Source of the DNA: an uncultured Porphyromonadaceae bacterium
Lineage (GTDB): Bacteria > Bacteroidota > Bacteroidia > Bacteroidales > Muribaculaceae
Reading direction: 5' to 3'
Length of the DNA stretch: 64,000 bases
Assembly (NCBI GenBank): GCA_902495075.1
Contig: CABUVO010000019.1
Location: 18,858-82,857, forward strand
The notes under the pieces were generated by a model. The model made no database searches. It worked only from the letters and a program-made list of their open reading frames with translations, and had not been told where the DNA came from. Shown in pieces: positions 1 to 8,135 of the stretch (its first letter is position 1; each line of letters opens with the position of its first letter). A program made the translations under genes and the position numbers.

Positions 1-2
1 CG

Positions 3-1631
3 ATACGTCTTATCTTGTTGAAGGCGAGACAATGGGGCGGATCAACCTGTTCGCAATTATACATGGCGTGGCTCCAGCTTATTCATGAAACAAGCCTCAA
101 TTCTCTCATCATCGCGCATCAAGGTGTCGGTTCTGACGAAATCAAGGATATGTTTGACAGGATGATTGCGTCTTATCCCGACAAGATGCTTGACACTGAG
201 CCGGAGGAGAGAAAGAGGGGCAAGAAAATGGAGCGCGTTGGGCGTTCGGGAGCTATCTTCCGTGTGCCGGCCCGCAATTGCAAGATAAAGATAGGCACTG
301 CAGAACGTCCCGATTCCTGTCGTGGCGGCGATTATAATCTGGTGCATTGTTCGGAGGTGGGCATCTGGAAGAAAACCGACGGGAAATCGCCTGAAGACAT
401 TCTCCGTTCAGCCTGCTCGGGAGTGCTCTACAATCCCATGACCATGATTGTGTACGAGTCGACAGCCAACGGCACGGGAAACTTCTTTCACCGCGAATAT
501 GAAGCCGCGAAGCGCGGCATATCGCAATTCGAATCGCTATTCATCTCCTGGTTCGATATTGACCTCTATTCCCTCCCTTTTTCCTCAGCAGAAGAGAGGA
601 GGGAGTTTGCCGTAAAACTGGATGAGGGGAAAGGGAATGAAGCGGCGCAATCGGAAAGAGCGCAATCGGGAGCGTATCTATGGTGGCTTTGGGAGCAGGG
701 AGCAACCCTTGAAGCCATAAACTGGTATATTGCCGAGAGATCGAAATATTCCGAACATGGTCTGATGGCTGCCGAATATCCAAGCGATGACGTAGAGGCG
801 TTTGTGCATTCGGGAGCTCGTGTTTTCGACAAATACAAGGTAGAGGCTTTGCGAGCGGGATGCAAGAGTGCGCCTCATGCCGGAGAAATCGATGACAATG
901 GTTATATACCGCTATCTTCGGGAGGATGGAAAATATGGAAATTCCCCGATGAAAACGGGAGAAATATGGAAAGCAGATACGTTGCGGTGGTCGATGTGGG
1001 AGGTCGTTCGGCAAAGGCAGACTGGAGTGTGATCGTAATTTTCGACAGGCTGCCGTTAGCCTTCGGCGAACTGCCGGAGGTTGTGGCGCAATGGCGTGGA
1101 CATACCGATTTCGACCTTCTCACGGAGCGCGCTGCCAACGCATCGAGATATTATCACGATGCGTTGCTGGTTATCGAAAGTAACACTCTCGAAACCCACG
1201 ATCGCGACCGCGACACGGATGGTGACCAGTCATCTTTCATCCTCAACCGGCTCAGGGACTCTTATCCCAATCTCTACGCCCGTCCTCGGAGTGAAGAAGC
1301 AGTGATCAGAGGAATGCCGGCGCGCTATGGTTTCCACACCAACATTGCAACGAAACCGATGATAATCGCCACCTTGGTAAAGGTGATCCGCGAAGGATTG
1401 TATATCGAACGCGATCAGGCATGCCTTGACGAATATCTCAGTTACGAACGGCGACAGAACGGAAGCTATGGCGCGATAGCCGGTTGTCACGACGACCTGC
1501 TGATGACCCGCGCCATCGGACTTCACATCATCTACCACGAACTCGACATCCCTTCGCGCCCGATACCCTCCGGCACGACCAACCGCCTTCCACAGCCCCG
1601 CCGCACACCCCGCTCCCTCGCGTGTTGGTAG
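3..1631 (+). CDS. Terminase large subunit-like protein, 5' end outside window
   Basis: The frame is open to the left edge, so the N terminus is missing; the visible part is about 542 codons. It begins with a Walker A-like segment (KARQWGGST), followed in the middle by an ESTANGTGN motif typical of the ATPase half of phage terminases, and later VVDVGGRSAKADWS, which fits the first acidic residue of the RNase H-like nuclease half. Family knowledge: such proteins pump DNA into phage capsids and cut it. No portal, capsid or tail gene follows; the next genes are housekeeping. It is therefore either the last gene of a prophage that lies to the left, or a lone remnant. The assignment rests on motifs only; another P-loop/RNase H-fold protein is possible. 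Confidence 0.6.
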   Translation: MRLILLKARQWGGSTCSQLYMAWLQLIHETSLNSLIIAHQGVGSDEIKDMFDRMIASYPDKMLDTEPEERKRGKKMERVGRSGAIFRVPARNCKIKIGTAERPDSCRGGDYNLVHCSEVGIWKKTDGKSPEDILRSACSGVLYNPMTMIVYESTANGTGNFFHREYEAAKRGISQFESLFISWFDIDLYSLPFSSAEERREFAVKLDEGKGNEAAQSERAQSGAYLWWLWEQGATLEAINWYIAERSKYSEHGLMAAEYPSDDVEAFVHSGARVFDKYKVEALRAGCKSAPHAGEIDDNGYIPLSSGGWKIWKFPDENGRNMESRYVAVVDVGGRSAKADWSVIVIFDRLPLAFGELPEVVAQWRGHTDFDLLTERAANASRYYHDALLVIESNTLETHDRDRDTDGDQSSFILNRLRDSYPNLYARPRSEEAVIRGMPARYGFHTNIATKPMIIATLVKVIREGLYIERDQACLDEYLSYERRQNGSYGAIAGCHDDLLMTRAIGLHIIYHELDIPSRPIPSGTTNRLPQPRRTPRSLACW

Positions 1632-1642
1632 AAACGGGGAAT

Positions 1643-1731
1643 AAATTAGGAATTAGGAGTTAGGAATTAGGAATTAATTTCTTCGGCTCTAAAACTCAAC
1701 TCCTCATTTCTAATTCCTAATTCCTAATTAA
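1643..1731. repeat. Inverted pair of 7-bp word arrays (AATTAGG type)
   Basis: Imperfect tandem copies of AATTAGG with a 7-bp period (1643-1678) face an inverted array of CCTAATT words (1698-1731), separated by about 20 bp. The two arms could pair into a long imperfect hairpin between the terminase-like gene and the HAD phosphatase gene. The same words recur near 3830-3930. Confidence 0.7.
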
Positions 1732-1770
1732 CAAATATACACTTTTCCCGAATCGCTCCGTTAGTTAGGT

Positions 1771-2448
1771 ATGAACGATATATTAAAAGGTAAAAAGGCT
1801 GCCCTGATCGATATGGACGGGGTGATCTACGATTCAATGAAATTTCATGCGGAAGCATTCCGGCGTCTTTTCAAAGAGGAAGGCGTGCCGGGAAATCCGG
1901 AAGATGTGTATCTCTATGAAGGGATGCGAGGCGCTGATCTCGTTAACATGCTCTACACTCGCGCTTATGGTCACGGGGTTTCCAAAGAGCGCGCTCAGGA
2001 GCTATATGAGCTTAAGAGCAAATATTTCTACGAGATAGGACGCAATGAACCGATGGTTGGTGCAGACCGCATGCTGAACGCAATCAAAAAACATGCTCTT
2101 CGCTGTGTTCTCGTCACCGGTTCGGCGCAGGTGAAACTGCTTGACGGTGTAAACCGCGATTACCCGGGCATATTTCTACCCGGCGACAGGGTAACTGCCC
2201 TTGACGTTGTCAACGGCAAACCGGATCCTGAACCATACCTCAAAGGCTTGGCGATAGCCGGCGTACCGGCGGAAGAGGCTATTGTGATAGAGAACGCTCC
2301 TCTTGGAGTTCGTGCCGGCAAAGCCGCCGGGATATTCACAGTGGCTGTCACTACCGGTCCCATACCGCGTGAAGCTTTCGAGCAAGAAGGCGCAGACATC
2401 ATCTTCCCCTCGATGCCCGCATTCGCCGACTACCTCGAATCCCTCTAA
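1771..2448 (+). CDS. HAD-superfamily phosphatase / beta-phosphoglucomutase-like
   Basis: 225 residues with all HAD motifs: motif I DMDGV with nucleophile D14 and acid/base D16, motif II VTGS (T116-S118), motif III lysine in GKPDP (K150) and motif IV VIENA (E174, N175). The alpha-helical insert after motif I is the C1 cap of the phosphoglucomutase/phosphatase branch. These cytoplasmic enzymes hydrolyse or isomerise small sugar phosphates; the substrate cannot be read from the sequence. The ATG at 1771 lies 40 nt after the heptamer-repeat hairpin. aroB follows after 49 nt on the same strand, so the two may be co-transcribed, but no pathway link is evident. Confidence 0.85.
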   Translation: MNDILKGKKAALIDMDGVIYDSMKFHAEAFRRLFKEEGVPGNPEDVYLYEGMRGADLVNMLYTRAYGHGVSKERAQELYELKSKYFYEIGRNEPMVGADRMLNAIKKHALRCVLVTGSAQVKLLDGVNRDYPGIFLPGDRVTALDVVNGKPDPEPYLKGLAIAGVPAEEAIVIENAPLGVRAGKAAGIFTVAVTTGPIPREAFEQEGADIIFPSMPAFADYLESL

Positions 2449-2454
2449 CCCCTT

Positions 2455-2487
2455 CTCACTTCTTACTTATTACTTCTTACTTCTTCC
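2455..2487. repeat. 7-bp word array (ACTTCTT type) upstream of aroB
   Basis: The HAD-aroB gap contains near-perfect tandem copies of ACTTCTT/ACTTATT at 7-bp spacing. It is another member of the heptamer family seen at several intergenic sites here, with a different word. Confidence 0.55.
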
Positions 2488-2497
2488 TTCTCTAAAG

Positions 2498-3550
2498 ATG
2501 TTTCTCCTTCGCCCCGATAACCTCCACGCCGCACTTGCCGCCGTGCTTGAAGAGATTCCCCATCGCGGTCTCTTCCTGCTCACCGACAGCAACGTAGCCA
2601 TACATGTGCTTCCCAAAATCCGGGATGTCCTTACGGATAAAGAAGAGGCATGCATAATCGAAATACCGGCAGGTGAGAATAATAAAAATCTCGACACACT
2701 CACACATGTGTGGCGCAGTCTTTCGGAAGGAGGAGCGACAAGACATTCTTTACTGATAAACCTCGGTGGTGGCGTTGTGACAGATCTTGGCGGATTTGCC
2801 GCAGCCACCTTCAAACGAGGCATACGTTTCGTCAACATACCTACCACCGTTCTTGGAGCTGTAGATGCAGCGGTAGGTGGAAAAACAGGGATCGACTTCG
2901 ATGGTTTGAAAAACGAAATCGGAGCGTTCGCAAACGCTGAGTGCGTAATAATCTCCTCAGAACCACTCGCCACTCTCCCCCGCGAAGAGATACTTTCAGG
3001 CTTTGGCGAGATAGTGAAGACGGCTATGATCTCATCCGGCGAATTCTATCATAAGGTCCTTGATGACAATATTCTTTCCGACATGCATCTTCTTCAAGAA
3101 GCCATGGCGGAATGCGTAAGCTTCAAAGCCCGCATCACGGAAGAAGATCCGCACGAATCAGGATTGCGCAAAATCCTGAATTTCGGGCACACCGCCGGAC
3201 ACGCCTTCGAATCACTGATGCTCACGCGGAGCACTCCCGTCACCCACGGCTGCGCCGTTGCCAACGGCATCTTAGTCGCTCTCATCCTCAGCCATATGCT
3301 TCTTAACCTTCCGTCTGACCAAATCTACCTGTACAAAGACCGCATACTTCAACGCTATTTCCCACCCATCCCATTCACTTGCAAGGATTACGATGCGCTG
3401 GCGGAAATCATCAGCCACGATAAGAAGAATTCTGCAAGCACAGATTGGAAATTTGTCCTTCTCAGCGCCATCGGCACGCCCCGCCACGACATATCCGTCA
3501 GCAAAGAGGATCTCTTCACCGCCCTCGACATCTACTGCGATCTTCGATAG
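2498..3550 (+). CDS. aroB: 3-dehydroquinate synthase
   Basis: Second step of the shikimate pathway: converts DAHP to 3-dehydroquinate using NAD and a divalent metal, in the cytoplasm. The 350-residue product carries the NAD-binding GGGVVTDLGGF (90-100), the PTTVLGAVDAAVGGKTGID block (115-133), the metal ligand glutamate in SGFGEIVK (E171) and the NFGHTAGHAFE motif (228-238), with another candidate ligand, H250. The start is taken at 2498 (MFLLRPDNL); the frame is open further upstream into the HAD gene but that part (low complexity, from the repeat) has no family resemblance. No other aro gene is adjacent. Confidence 0.93.
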   Translation: MFLLRPDNLHAALAAVLEEIPHRGLFLLTDSNVAIHVLPKIRDVLTDKEEACIIEIPAGENNKNLDTLTHVWRSLSEGGATRHSLLINLGGGVVTDLGGFAAATFKRGIRFVNIPTTVLGAVDAAVGGKTGIDFDGLKNEIGAFANAECVIISSEPLATLPREEILSGFGEIVKTAMISSGEFYHKVLDDNILSDMHLLQEAMAECVSFKARITEEDPHESGLRKILNFGHTAGHAFESLMLTRSTPVTHGCAVANGILVALILSHMLLNLPSDQIYLYKDRILQRYFPPIPFTCKDYDALAEIISHDKKNSASTDWKFVLLSAIGTPRHDISVSKEDLFTALDIYCDLR

Positions 3551-3771
3551 CAATTAAATTAATTCCTAAAATTTGATTTTCTCAAATTTATAGCAAAAGG
3601 GTTCCGTTCAGCGAGCATCGCCCGCGGCTCCCGACCCATAGAGAAAATTTTTTTCAATCGATTGAACCTTTTTAAAAGTAGCGATGTTTTAATATCGTAA
3701 AAAGAAAAGAATTTTACACTGCTATAAGCGTTCTGAAAAAGTTGTTATTGTTGTTTTAATTGAAGAAATTC

Positions 3772-3800
3772 GGTCGACGTGAGTCGACCTTTTTCTTTTT
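3772..3800 (+). terminator. Intrinsic terminator after aroB
   Basis: A perfect 7-bp stem GGTCGAC / GTCGACC with a GTGA loop (3772-3789) is followed by TTTTTCTTTTT. It lies about 220 nt after the aroB stop, so aroB has a long 3' UTR or an unseen small RNA ends here. Confidence 0.75.
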
Positions 3801-3828
3801 CCACCATTTTTTATTAACTTTGTAATAA

Positions 3829-3949
3829 ATTAGGAGTTAGGAATGAGGAATTAGGAATTGAGAATGAGACTTTAATATTTTAGAGTGAAAGGAATTAATT
3901 CCTAATTCCTAATTTCTAATTCCTCATTAACCATTAACCATTAACCATC
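3829..3949. repeat. Inverted heptamer arrays plus CCATTAA array
   Basis: AATTAGG-type heptamers (3829-3867) face CCTAATT-type heptamers (3891-3927), then three tandem copies of the 7-mer CCATTAA follow (about 3929-3949). The arms match those at 1643-1731, so two copies of this hairpin class lie 2 kb apart, the second directly before the WYL gene. Confidence 0.7.
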
Positions 3950-3961
3950 AATAATAAAACC

Positions 3962-4870
3962 TTGTCTCGCGATCTAATCAGCCGATATATATGGATTGTT
4001 GATACCCTCAACCGCTACGGTAAGCTTACGCGTGAGGATATCGACCGCCTCTGGTTGCGCTCGCATCTCAGCGACGGCAACCCTATCCCGCCGCGCACTT
4101 TCTTCCACTATCGCCGCGCGATAGAGGAGAATTTCCATATCGATATATTATGTAACCGTAATGGCGAATATTACATAGATCACGGCGATGACGACCGCAA
4201 CCGACTCCTGACAAACTGGCTTCTCGATTCGTATGCCGTAAACAACGCCATGAAGGAGAGTCATGCCGCCTCGGATCGCGTGCTGGTCGAGGATGTACCC
4301 TCCGCAAGGGAGTTCCTCCCGATTGTGCTTGAAGCCATCGGAGCGTCGGAGAAAATACGGTTCACCTATGCAGGGTTCAATCGCTCCCGCGCGGAGACTG
4401 ACATCATGTTTCATCCATATTTCGTGAAGCGATACAAACAGCGGTGGTACATGGTTGGTCTGCGTGAAAAGACAGCCGACATACGCACATACGCCCTCGA
4501 CCGCGTGAAGGAGATGAAACTCGTGAGCAGCAATTTCACAATGCCGGAAGATATCGATCCGGCTCAATTTTTCGACAATATCGTCGGAATCACACTCACC
4601 AAAGCCCCGGTAAGGATTGTGAAAATACGCACAACTCCCCAACAGGCAAAATATTTCCGGGCTCTCCCCCTGCATCATTCACAGCAGGAGGAGCTCCACG
4701 ACCAATATTCCATATTCACATATCGCCTCAAGCTCAACTACGAATTGGTGCACGAACTTCTCAGCTATGGCACGGGAGTGACAGTACTTGCCCCTAAAGA
4801 GCTTCAGGTGATGATCACAGAGGAGTTGCGGCGTTCCCTTTCCCAATACGAAGAAATTACACAGATATGA
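3962..4870 (+). CDS. WYL-domain transcriptional regulator
   Basis: 302 residues: an N-terminal winged-helix-like region (about 1-75, with RYIWIVDTLNRYGKLTREDID) and a WYL domain (about 115-205, with IRFTYAG and KRYKQRWYMVG), followed by the C-terminal extension common in this family. WYL proteins are DNA-binding regulators thought to sense nucleotide-like or nucleic-acid ligands. The start is a TTG at 3962, as no in-frame ATG lies near. The stop overlaps the next start in ATGA, so translation is probably coupled to the CBS-nucleotidyltransferase gene. Some WYL regulators control defence genes, but nothing nearby supports that here. Confidence 0.85.
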   Translation: MSRDLISRYIWIVDTLNRYGKLTREDIDRLWLRSHLSDGNPIPPRTFFHYRRAIEENFHIDILCNRNGEYYIDHGDDDRNRLLTNWLLDSYAVNNAMKESHAASDRVLVEDVPSAREFLPIVLEAIGASEKIRFTYAGFNRSRAETDIMFHPYFVKRYKQRWYMVGLREKTADIRTYALDRVKEMKLVSSNFTMPEDIDPAQFFDNIVGITLTKAPVRIVKIRTTPQQAKYFRALPLHHSQQEELHDQYSIFTYRLKLNYELVHELLSYGTGVTVLAPKELQVMITEELRRSLSQYEEITQI

Positions 4871-5919
4871 CTCAGGAATTGATCAGATCGCATATAATAC
4901 CGGTCTCAGCTACCGTGAAAAGCGCCCTCGACGTGCTCGACACTCTGTCGGGACGCATAATGCTGCTTTTTGCCGTAGACGAAGAGAACCGTCTTCAAGG
5001 CACTGTCAGCGGCGGCGACATCCGCCGTGCGCTGCTTCGCGGTGTGGCACTTGCGGCACCCGTGTCGGAAGCTATGAACACCCGCTTCACTGCCGTCGAG
5101 GGTGATGAAAACCCGGCAAAGAAAGTTGCTGAAGGGAAAAGGCGACATCTGCACCTTATTCCCGTCACCCAAAACGGGGTGATAACAGACATCCTCAATC
5201 TCGACCGCATCAAGGCGCTTCTTCCTATTGATGTGGTAATGATGGCTGGAGGCAGAGGCGAAAGGCTTCGTCCGCTTACATTCAAGACTCCCAAACCGCT
5301 GCTTGAGGTTGGGGGCAAACCGATTATCGACCGCAATGTCGAGACTCTGGAAGATTATGGCATCAGTAATATCTTCGTTACAGTAAACTATCTGCATGAG
5401 AAGATTGAAGAGCATTTCCAACGGCGCAATGCCGAGCTGCAGCAACCACATGCAGAAGTGAAGTGTGTGCTCGAACCCAAACGTCTCGGCACTCTCGGCA
5501 GTCTGTCGCTCTTAGAGGGTCTGCATCACGACAATGTGCTGGTAATGAACTCCGACCTGCTCACGTCGATAGATTTCGACAAGATGTGGCATCACCACAC
5601 GGAATCGGGAGCGGATCTGACCATGGGAGCTGTGCCATATTCCATATCCGTGCCATTTGCCATAATGCGCACCGAAGGCACGAGAGTGACAGGTTTGGAA
5701 GAGAAACCGACATACAACTATTTTGCCAACGGGGGCGTTTATATGATGCGAAGGGAGCTGCTCGACCGCATTCCCAAAGGGGAATACCTTGACGCGCCGG
5801 ATTTCATCCAGTCGTTGATCACCGATGGCTTCCGCGTGGAATACTTCCCCATCGAGGGTCGTTGGATCGACATCGGTTCTCCCGATGACTACCGCGCCGC
5901 CAACAAGCTCCTCTCCTGA
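4867..5919 (+). CDS. CBS-domain sugar-phosphate nucleotidyltransferase
   Basis: 350 residues in two parts: a CBS pair (about 1-115), which in other proteins binds adenosyl ligands, and a nucleotidyltransferase fold (about 120-350) with the signature MMAGGRGERLRPLT...PKPLLEVGGKPI (125-152). The second part is of the GlmU/RmlA/ManC class that makes NDP-sugars from sugar phosphates and NTPs. The exact sugar is not readable. The start overlaps the WYL gene stop by 4 nt, so regulator and enzyme form a two-gene unit. A CBS-nucleotidyltransferase fusion suggests allosteric control by nucleotides (inference). Confidence 0.85.
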   Translation: MTQELIRSHIIPVSATVKSALDVLDTLSGRIMLLFAVDEENRLQGTVSGGDIRRALLRGVALAAPVSEAMNTRFTAVEGDENPAKKVAEGKRRHLHLIPVTQNGVITDILNLDRIKALLPIDVVMMAGGRGERLRPLTFKTPKPLLEVGGKPIIDRNVETLEDYGISNIFVTVNYLHEKIEEHFQRRNAELQQPHAEVKCVLEPKRLGTLGSLSLLEGLHHDNVLVMNSDLLTSIDFDKMWHHHTESGADLTMGAVPYSISVPFAIMRTEGTRVTGLEEKPTYNYFANGGVYMMRRELLDRIPKGEYLDAPDFIQSLITDGFRVEYFPIEGRWIDIGSPDDYRAANKLLS

Positions 5920-5991
5920 CCGGCGTTGCCGGTCGTTCGGTGTCGTGTTCTTTAAACACGATTCCCCCGTGTATCCGGTTTTGTATTTCCT

Positions 5992-6017
5992 AAACACGAT
6001 TCCCTCCACGTGTTTTT
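5992..6017 (+). terminator. Terminator-like hairpin before obgE
   Basis: Stem AAACACG (5992-5998) pairs with CGTGTTT (6009-6015) around a 10-nt loop, followed by TT, 15 nt before the obgE start. A second hairpin (TCGTGTT/AACACGA) lies just upstream. It may end the WYL-nucleotidyltransferase transcript. Confidence 0.45.
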
Positions 6018-6031
6018 AAACCCTAAAGACA

Positions 6032-7204
6032 ATGGCTGATTCAAACTTCATAGATTACGTAAAAATACTTTGCCGCAGCGGCAAGGGAGGCGCAGGCTCT
6101 CGCCATTTCCATAGAGCGAAATATATACCGAAAGGTGGTCCTGACGGAGGCGACGGCGGTCGCGGTGGTCACATCATCCTTAAGGGCAACCGACATATGT
6201 GGACACTTCTGCCGCTGCGCTATCGGCGTCATGTCTTCGCCACAAACGGTCAAAGCGGCGGTGAAAACCGCTCCACTGGCAAGGATGGTGAAGACCAGAT
6301 AATTGAAGTGCCCATCGGCACCACGGTCTTTGATGCCGACAGTGGTGATTTCCTCTGCGAAGTCACTGAAGACGGCGAAGAGATCAAGCTTCTCCGAGGC
6401 GGGAAAGGTGGTCTCGGCAACTGGCATTTCGCCACCGCCACCAACCGCGCTCCAAGATATGCACAACCCGGACAGCCGGCTATCGAAAAGGCTGTGGTAT
6501 TGGAGCTAAAACTCCTCGGAGATGTCGGACTTGTCGGTTTTCCGAATGCCGGAAAATCAACATTGCTCTCGGCAATATCGGCTGCCAAACCGAAAATCGC
6601 CGATTACCCCTTCACCACCATGGAACCGAGCCTCGGAATCGTGGACTATCGCGGCGACAAATCGTTTGTGATGGCTGACATTCCGGGAATCATCGAGGGT
6701 GCCAGCGAAGGTAAAGGACTCGGGCTCCGTTTCCTGCGACATATCGAAAGAAATGCAGTGTTGCTGTTTATGGTGCCTGCCGATTCCGACGATATCCGCA
6801 AGGACTACGAAATCCTGCTCAACGAGCTCAAGGAATTCAATCCGGAGCTTGCCGACAAGAGTCGCGTACTGGCGATATCCAAATCAGACATGCTTGATGA
6901 TGAATTGCGCGAGGAACTCGCCAAAGAGCTCCCGGAAGGGGTGCCGGCGGTATTTATCTCCGCAGTGACCGGACAAGGACTCACCGAGCTAAAGGATCTT
7001 CTCTGGCGTGAGATCAATTCAGAAGAAAACAAGAATAACTTCACTATCACCCACCGCAAACTCGACACCCGTCATCGCGTGCAGGAGGAGGATGATTTCA
7101 TTTTCGAACAGGAAGAGCCTGAAGAGGATGATTTCTCCAATATGACAGACGAAGACTGGAACGAAGAATTCTGGGATGAGGAATCCACCGTGAATCCGGA
7201 ATAA
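6032..7204 (+). CDS. obgE: GTPase Obg/CgtA
   Basis: Ribosome-associated GTPase involved in 50S assembly and stringent-response signalling. The 390-residue product has the glycine-rich Obg fold (about 1-160, with KGGPDGGDGGRGG), then the G domain: G1 GFPNAGKST (169-177), G2 region DYPFTT (191-196), G3 DIPG (216-219), G4 as SKSD (283-286) and G5 SAVT (310-313). The C terminus (about 345-390) is very acidic, as in many Obg proteins. Start ATG at 6032 gives the canonical N terminus. A PlsC-type acyltransferase gene follows closely on the same strand. Confidence 0.95.
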   Translation: MADSNFIDYVKILCRSGKGGAGSRHFHRAKYIPKGGPDGGDGGRGGHIILKGNRHMWTLLPLRYRRHVFATNGQSGGENRSTGKDGEDQIIEVPIGTTVFDADSGDFLCEVTEDGEEIKLLRGGKGGLGNWHFATATNRAPRYAQPGQPAIEKAVVLELKLLGDVGLVGFPNAGKSTLLSAISAAKPKIADYPFTTMEPSLGIVDYRGDKSFVMADIPGIIEGASEGKGLGLRFLRHIERNAVLLFMVPADSDDIRKDYEILLNELKEFNPELADKSRVLAISKSDMLDDELREELAKELPEGVPAVFISAVTGQGLTELKDLLWREINSEENKNNFTITHRKLDTRHRVQEEDDFIFEQEEPEEDDFSNMTDEDWNEEFWDEESTVNPE

Positions 7205-7231
7205 GGAGCTGTTTAAAGCTTGTCTAAAACA

Positions 7232-8056
7232 ATGGAATTATTGAAAATCGATCTAACCGGCATCCTGCGTTCCCGCATCGGCGGCTTGAAAGGGAAACTA
7301 ATCCCCGGCTTTATGCTCAAGGGACTCGAACGGCTCATACATCAGGACGAACTCAATGAGGCTTTGGAGGTGACGTATCCCAAGGAGGGTACGGATTTTG
7401 CCGAAGCCATCTATAAGCATTTCAATGTCACGCTGCGAGTAGAAGGGTTGGAAAACATTCCGTCTGAGGGGCGGTTCATTTTCGCCTCGAATCATCCCCT
7501 CGGAGGACTTGACGGCATCGGGCTTATCGCCATTCTCGGCAGAAAATATGGCGACAAAGGGATTCGTTTTCTCGTGAACGACATGCTCATGAACGTGGAG
7601 CCGCTGCGTCCCGTCTTTCTGCCGATCAACAAATATGGCTCTCAGGGACGCGAGGCAGCACTTGCTATCAACGAAGCATACGCCTCCGACCGCCAGATAC
7701 TCATCTTCCCCGCCGGCCTTTGCTCCCGTCTGGGCGATGACGGCGAAATCCGCGACCTCAAATGGAACAAATCATTCATCGCCAAAGCCATTGAATACAA
7801 ACGCGACATCATTCCGGTGCATTTCATAGGGGAAAACTCTCCAAAGTTCTATAAGACGGCACGTCGCCGCAAAAAATTAGGATTGAAAATCAACATCGAG
7901 CAGGCGCTCCTCCCCTCGGAACTCTGCAAAGCCCGCGGAAAGGAGTTCCGTGTAATCTTCGGCAAACCCATCCCCTGGCAATCCCTCATTTTCGCCGGAA
8001 AATCCCAGACAGCCGTTGCCGCCGACATCAAATCCGTCGTCTACTCCCTTCCTTGA
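7232..8056 (+). CDS. PlsC-like lysophospholipid acyltransferase family protein
   Basis: 274 residues from the ATG at 7232 (an upstream in-frame TTG at 7220 would add four residues). The acyltransferase motif NHPLGGLDG (N87-H88 to D94) is a variant of HX4D with five spacer residues. It is followed by the substrate-binding block with FLVNDMLM, the IFPAG motif and a final IPVHFIGEN segment. Such enzymes transfer acyl chains from acyl-ACP or acyl-CoA to glycerolipids or amino-acid lipids at the inner membrane. In Bacteroidetes related proteins include the O-acyltransferase of glycine lipid synthesis; whether this is one cannot be told. Confidence 0.8.
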   Translation: MELLKIDLTGILRSRIGGLKGKLIPGFMLKGLERLIHQDELNEALEVTYPKEGTDFAEAIYKHFNVTLRVEGLENIPSEGRFIFASNHPLGGLDGIGLIAILGRKYGDKGIRFLVNDMLMNVEPLRPVFLPINKYGSQGREAALAINEAYASDRQILIFPAGLCSRLGDDGEIRDLKWNKSFIAKAIEYKRDIIPVHFIGENSPKFYKTARRRKKLGLKINIEQALLPSELCKARGKEFRVIFGKPIPWQSLIFAGKSQTAVAADIKSVVYSLP

Positions 8057-8135
8057 TACGATAATAAGACGTGGTGTTTATAAGAGCTTGTAATGCCTAA
8101 GACCAACTCGCATCAACTCTAAGTTTTTCAAGGAC

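Larger units (their letters stand above)
3551..3961. other. 411-bp intergenic region with terminator and heptamer repeats
   Basis: No gene is seen. It holds, in order: a GC-rich word (near 3613-3640, GCGAGCATCGCCCGC) related to small hairpins elsewhere in the window; an intrinsic terminator (3772-3800); a TAACTTTG box (3815-3822) that could be the -7 element for the WYL gene although no good -33 box is visible; and heptamer arrays (3829-3949). Confidence 0.6.

Noticed and set aside
2303..2497. Longer start for aroB
   Set aside because: The extra 65 codons overlap the HAD gene and a repeat, have no family resemblance, and the ATG at 2498 gives the normal AroB length.
3962..4870. WYL protein as regulator of a defence island
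   Set aside because: Its only coupled partner is a sugar nucleotidyltransferase; no defence gene lies within 50 kb.
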